The notes beneath the pieces are model-generated. The model saw nothing but the letters and a program-made list of their open reading frames with translations, had not been told where the DNA came from and searched no databases. A stretch of 64,000 nt of DNA from positions 2,998,126 through 3,062,125 of the forward strand of contig BSYO01000036.1 of the NCBI GenBank assembly GCA_033239525.1, read 5' to 3'. This document shows positions 59,932 to 64,000 of the stretch, piece after piece; the stretch's first letter is position 1; each line of letters begins with the position of its first letter. Source of the DNA: Nepenthes gracilis (lineage: Eukaryota; Streptophyta; Magnoliopsida; Caryophyllales; Nepenthaceae). The position numbers were made by a program, and so were the translations under genes.

Positions 59932-61804
59932 AATAAAAAGAATAAGAAATTGGGGGAGAAGGGTTTGCGGGAAGTAGAGGGTTTCTCGAAGAGAGAGAGG
60001 GAGAAGAAAGAGGAGAGACCAAGGTCTCCTAGTTCGATTCCGATTTTCAACCAATTAGAGAAATAAAAGATCAGATTGATAAAAGTGTACCAATACCCTT
60101 TTCATTCTCTCTTTTTGATTTTTGTTCGTATCTCTCGGGTATCTTCGTTCCGATACCCACCCAAAATTTGTATTTTTTGGAATCCATAACCCTTGCATGA
60201 TTTATTTGTCGTTTGAAATTCGATTTTTTCACATTTCGTGCGGGTTCAGCTTTGGCGAAACCTTAACCCACACCCGGGTCATGTTTGCCCGTTTGTTTTG
60301 AGTTTCATACATGATTTGATTTTAATTATGATTTGCCCATATCTTGAATATGAGTATTTATCGGTTTGATATTTGATTTGTAAGTTTTGACCCGTTTGGT
60401 ACGTCCGGGAACCCTAATCTGCACGCTGGCACCATTCATCTGAGACAATTGAGATTTTTGCATGATTCCACCCTATTCAATTGTTATTTAAATTATATAT
60501 ATTTGTATATACTTAATTGCATATTCTAAAAAATATTATTGTTAACCAATTCTGAAAAATTATTCATCCAAAAACCCTAAAGTCATGTTTGCCTCGATGT
60601 GACAAGGAATTTTTTATTTTTCCAAGTATCATATTAAATTATACATATATTTGAAATCACGTAAAGATTTAAATCGTGAGAGATAATTATCTATATTTGT
60701 ATATGATAACTTTGTAAGATATGCAAAATTTATAAAGGAACCATACAATTTGATATATTTGATGACCCATTCTCCAGGGAGTGAAAATTTTGTATTTGAA
60801 TTTGGTGGACCATCCCTTAATAATAAATAATTATAAAATTTGGACTAAAGATTTATACTTCAGAGGATAGTATTTCATAGCATACCTTAGAATATTATAA
60901 TGATAGATCGAGAAATACTCCTGAGCCACGAGAAATACTTTGGTGGTTATTTAGCTTTATATATTGGCAAAAAATATACCGTCCGATACAGGACATTAAA
61001 GTTTAAAATTCATGGTATGCGCCTTAGAATGTGTGGGTATATACATATTCCATTCTTCGATCGCTTACTCCGTTAGCTGATGAGGCCCACTAACTTAAAT
61101 CCAAAAAGATAATGAAGATTTATAAATATTTTAGAATCGAAATGAATCAGAAATAAAATGTGAAAAAATTATTTGTATTCTTGAAACGTATTTGATTATG
61201 TTTCACGTTATACATTATGCATCATGTTCCTATTCCCCTTCTTTTGATTTATTTGAGTAGTCTGCTTGTGCCCTTACTATATTATACCTTACCGAGCATT
61301 TGGCTCACTTTCTATGATTTTCTTGCCTTCAAATGAGTATGTACTTATACTCGACAAGGCAAAATAATGGCTAGAAGTGGATTAGGCCCTGACTGGAAGA
61401 TCTATTCGAAAAATCTATATTTTTGTGATTTTGAATATTCATATGGAGTCATGTATATTTTGAATAGATTTGATGATGTATATTGTTATGTATGGACGGT
61501 AGTATAGCATATAGTTTTCGTTGTATGTATGGATGATAGTATATACTTTCACCGAATTATGATAGTTTATTACAGGTACCTAGCGGCATCTTTCTCTATC
61601 CGATGTTGTGTCCGGTTATACAACGTTGGAGCCACGATTAGAGGTGATTTTTGGATCCTATGTTTGTTAGATTACGGTTGTCTAGATATGTTGGTTGTTG
61701 ATTTATAATAATTTTTATTGTTGTACAGGTATTTCTATAGCCTGATATCTGTATTATAGTTGAACTCTTGCCGGTTTTTGCTTTGAAAAATACAGCACGT
61801 CATA
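59693..61804 (+). mobile_element. Solo LTR, Del/Tekay-like, with ATTTC duplication
   Basis: 2,112 bp from TGTAATATTCTAAATTT to ...AGCACGTCATA, flanked on both sides by ATTTC (59688-59692 and 61805-61809). It carries the shared box CCGAGCATTTGGCTCAC (61287-61303) and a purine-rich leader (59940-60015), and aligns in order with the inverted LTR at 23290-25741. No internal domain is attached, so it is a solo LTR left by recombination. It sits in or beside the older minus-strand element. Confidence 0.78.
59889..59928. repeat. (TG)n microsatellite
   Basis: About 20 TG units directly after a short TA run, inside the solo LTR. Confidence 0.98.
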
Positions 61805-61809
61805 ATTTC

Positions 61810-62600
61810 TATTTGGCGATAATACACAAGCTTAAAGAAACCTTTGGGCATGATAAGTGCAGGTATGCTAATCTATTATATAAAGGCATTTCAACTAATT
61901 TTAATTCATTCCTCTATGTATTTTTTAGAGAATAGAGAAAAGGAGAGAGAAAAGAATAGAAAAATAAAAATAAAAAGAATGAGAAAATAAATCCAAATTG
62001 ATTTTAGCTAAATCTAAGCTATTTTTGGTAAACCTATGTAAAGGAAAATGCATTTAAATTTTTTTTTCTTGTTGCTTACTTTTTTATAATTTATAAATAT
62101 TTTTTATTTAAATATCCCTATATATATTTCATTATATCGTTCATGTATATTAGTTTGATTCCTATTTCATAAAATTTTTAAAATTTTACATCTTAAAGTT
62201 TTGCATGTCATATTAAATTTTAAAATTTTTACACGTATGTTCTTGCCAACAATTTGATAAAAACTCTTCTTTAATTTTGATAAGGGTAGTTTATTTTTCT
62301 AACTTTAAAAAGATATTTATACATTTATATTTTAGTGTATAGTTTTCAATTTTAACTAAATAAAAATCATTATAGTAAATTAACAAAATATATTTAAACA
62401 TATGTTAATATATTATTTATAAATTACAAGTCAGATCTAATATATACGGGTCAAAAAGTAGTGTTTGATCATGACTATATAAAATAATATGTAGTCGGTC
62501 TACTCATAAATCGTATATAATAATATATGGCCTTTAATTATATAAAAATAATTATAACTCAAATTATGATATTTAATTACTATTGGTAAGTGAATCACTG
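61810..62600 (+). repeat. LTR debris, family D copy 3 (inverted)
   Basis: A purine-rich tract (GAGAATAGAGAAAAGGAGAG, about 61928) is followed by GGTAAACCTATGTAAAGG. The block at 62440-62520 matches 46130-46270 in inverse orientation, so this is a plus-strand relative of the minus-strand debris there. Confidence 0.45.
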
Positions 62601-63125
62601 ATTTTTAATTCTTTTATGTATGAATGATTTTCATATGTGTCACACTTTTATTTATTTGTATAATTTTTGTACATTTTAAGTTCTTACATTTGCACAAAAT
62701 TTTACACATTTTATAATTATTTTGATATTTTTAGCATTTCAATTTTGATCATAATTATATGTGTTTTTCAATATATTAAGATCACTCTTGCTATTTTTAC
62801 TATCCTTTAAAATTATCGGGTTTGAATATTATTTGTAAGAATATTAGGCGCCAAAGAACTATTCAAACAATATAGCATTATTTGTAATTATCGGGCTTGA
62901 ATATTATTTTAGATATAATTTAATTATTTAGATTAGCAATTTATTATTTTGAAATAAAATTATTGTATTTAGTTGACAATAATTGTTATAATTTGGTTAT
63001 AATATTGGTCATATTGATGGTTATACTTATTTTAAATTTAAAATATTTTTTCCTACTTATAATATTAGTCAATCAAGAGATGAATTATCAGAACTACTTT
63101 CATATATAACTTTTGGATTCTACAT
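62601..63125. other. A+T-rich, no gene seen
   Basis: The phrase TTATCGGGTTTGAATATTATTT at about 62813 recurs at about 62886. Otherwise no feature. Confidence 0.4.
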
Positions 63126-64000
63126 TTCTGAAACATACCTGGATCCGACCCTTTAACAGATTCAGTCAAATGTGACGTCTGGATCCGGCTCCATTCATCG
63201 AGTCTGGACTCTGCACACCACTACAACAAATAAGAGATCAGGTGTCAGATGGATGTTGTCCCACCGAAGACACTCCGATACTCAAGTTAGCAGTAAACCT
63301 TCGAATTACAAAAGGAAACTGAAAATAAGAGTTGAGATAAAGAGGAGGATTGAGGTAGGAAGGAGTGTTCGCCTTTAAATGTAAGAAACGTTCTTGCGGC
63401 TCGTCGAGAGCGTAGTTTCCCAACTCAATATTCACGGGGAACGAGCAGGAAGTTAAGTCCTGTAAGCATGGAAGTTTTGAAGGACGGAGCTCGGGGAGTG
63501 AGTGAAGTCTCTGAAATCTGAAGGTTTTGGTATGGAATTATTGTAGTAAGCAATTATGTGATTATGAGCGAGTGTTAGTACGCGCAAGGATTCTCTGTCG
63601 TAGTTTTCTGTTGTTTTCGTTTTTCTCCGTCGTAGTTTTCTGTTGTTTTCTTTTTTCTCTCCTCAGAATGGAAACTCTGTGGGATTATATAAATTGTGGG
63701 TAGGGTGACCACCCTGGGCTAAGAATGGGCGATCCTTACATTGTGTTGGGCGGTTTTCCTTAAGCAAGAAGGCTTGATGGCCGCATTCTGCTAGGATCGT
63801 TTTCTTTTTGAGCAGGTAACGGTTCTCCAAATTATTTGCCTTCCTTCTACGCTTCTGTTACCGTTAGAATCCGTTGTAAGTAGGAAGAGAGAATCTGACG
63901 CCTTCCTCATGGAAAGGGCGTCAAATCTGTTCATACACTCTTTAATGAAAATTGGCTTCAAGGAAGGAGCAAAATCAGTGAAAGAGACCGTTGCTTGTCG
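63126..64000. other. More G+C-rich segment of unknown identity at window edge
   Basis: The composition changes abruptly from its A+T-rich neighbour. It contains a 32 bp direct repeat (GTCGTAGTTTTCTGTTGTTT at 63597 and 63629), a TATATAAATT box (about 63693), and no long frame. It resembles an LTR or a promoter/5' region of something continuing beyond the window, such as a younger Tat-type element. I cannot tell which. Confidence 0.35.

Noticed and set aside
59842..60050. Frames with Thr-His repeats
   Set aside because: Translation of the (TG)n microsatellite.

Overview
This is nuclear DNA of a flowering plant. It has GT-AG introns, a sugar transporter of the ERD6-like type with phase-0 mini-exons, class III peroxidases, and fragments of plant auxin response factor (ARF) and alpha-tubulin genes, all in a very A+T-rich background of LTR retrotransposons at every stage of decay. 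The species cannot be read from the sequence. I see no rRNA, tRNA, CRISPR or organelle genes.

Region 1 (about 0.8-20.2 kb) is a minus-strand ERD6-like monosaccharide transporter locus torn apart by transposons. Exon 1 (19776-19997) is separated from exons 2 and 3 (9023-9085, 8837-8926) by a 10.2 kb Ty3/Gypsy Tat-lineage element (9341-19583, ATTTA target duplication), inserted antisense to the gene in intron 1. A 3'-truncated Copia element (3755-7349) lies where the middle exons should be. Two late exons follow (3654-3713, 3435-3549). After a truncated, inverted, diverged Tat relative (1403-about 3100) come two middle exons (993-1077, 855-901), which are out of order for a single gene. The intact-length Tat element has two RNase H domains, a roughly 41 bp minisatellite, and an intron-containing antisense ORF.

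Region 2 (20.2-34.7 kb) has no recognisable gene. It holds several 1.9-2.5 kb LTRs of one Del/Tekay-like family, local tandem duplications, and a small foldback element at 29.5 kb.

Region 3 (35-51.5 kb) is a class III peroxidase cluster. It contains one apparently complete four-exon gene (35309-36939, +), a decayed copy (41251-42315, +), and an isolated first exon (50939-51181, -). All three share a conserved promoter. An LTR retroelement with 553-555 bp LTRs appears to have inserted directly behind the stop codon of the decayed peroxidase. Its 5' LTR is at 42318-42872 (+). Its 3' LTR, followed by peroxidase 3' flank, is at 48595-49147 (-), as though an inversion had split it. Next to the 3' LTR is the most striking object in the window: a 615-codon, intron-free chimeric ORF (48927-50774, -). 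It joins an unrecognised segment, an ARF6/8-like segment with an in-frame gap in its B3 domain, an alpha-tubulin fragment, a second unrecognised segment and LTR sequence. GT-AG splicing could fuse it in phase to the upstream peroxidase signal-peptide exon.

Region 4 (51.5-64 kb) is a decayed minus-strand Del/Tekay Gypsy element (about 53.3-59.4 kb), a plus-strand solo LTR with an ATTTC target duplication (59693-61804), more LTR debris, and an unassigned, more G+C-rich segment at the right edge.
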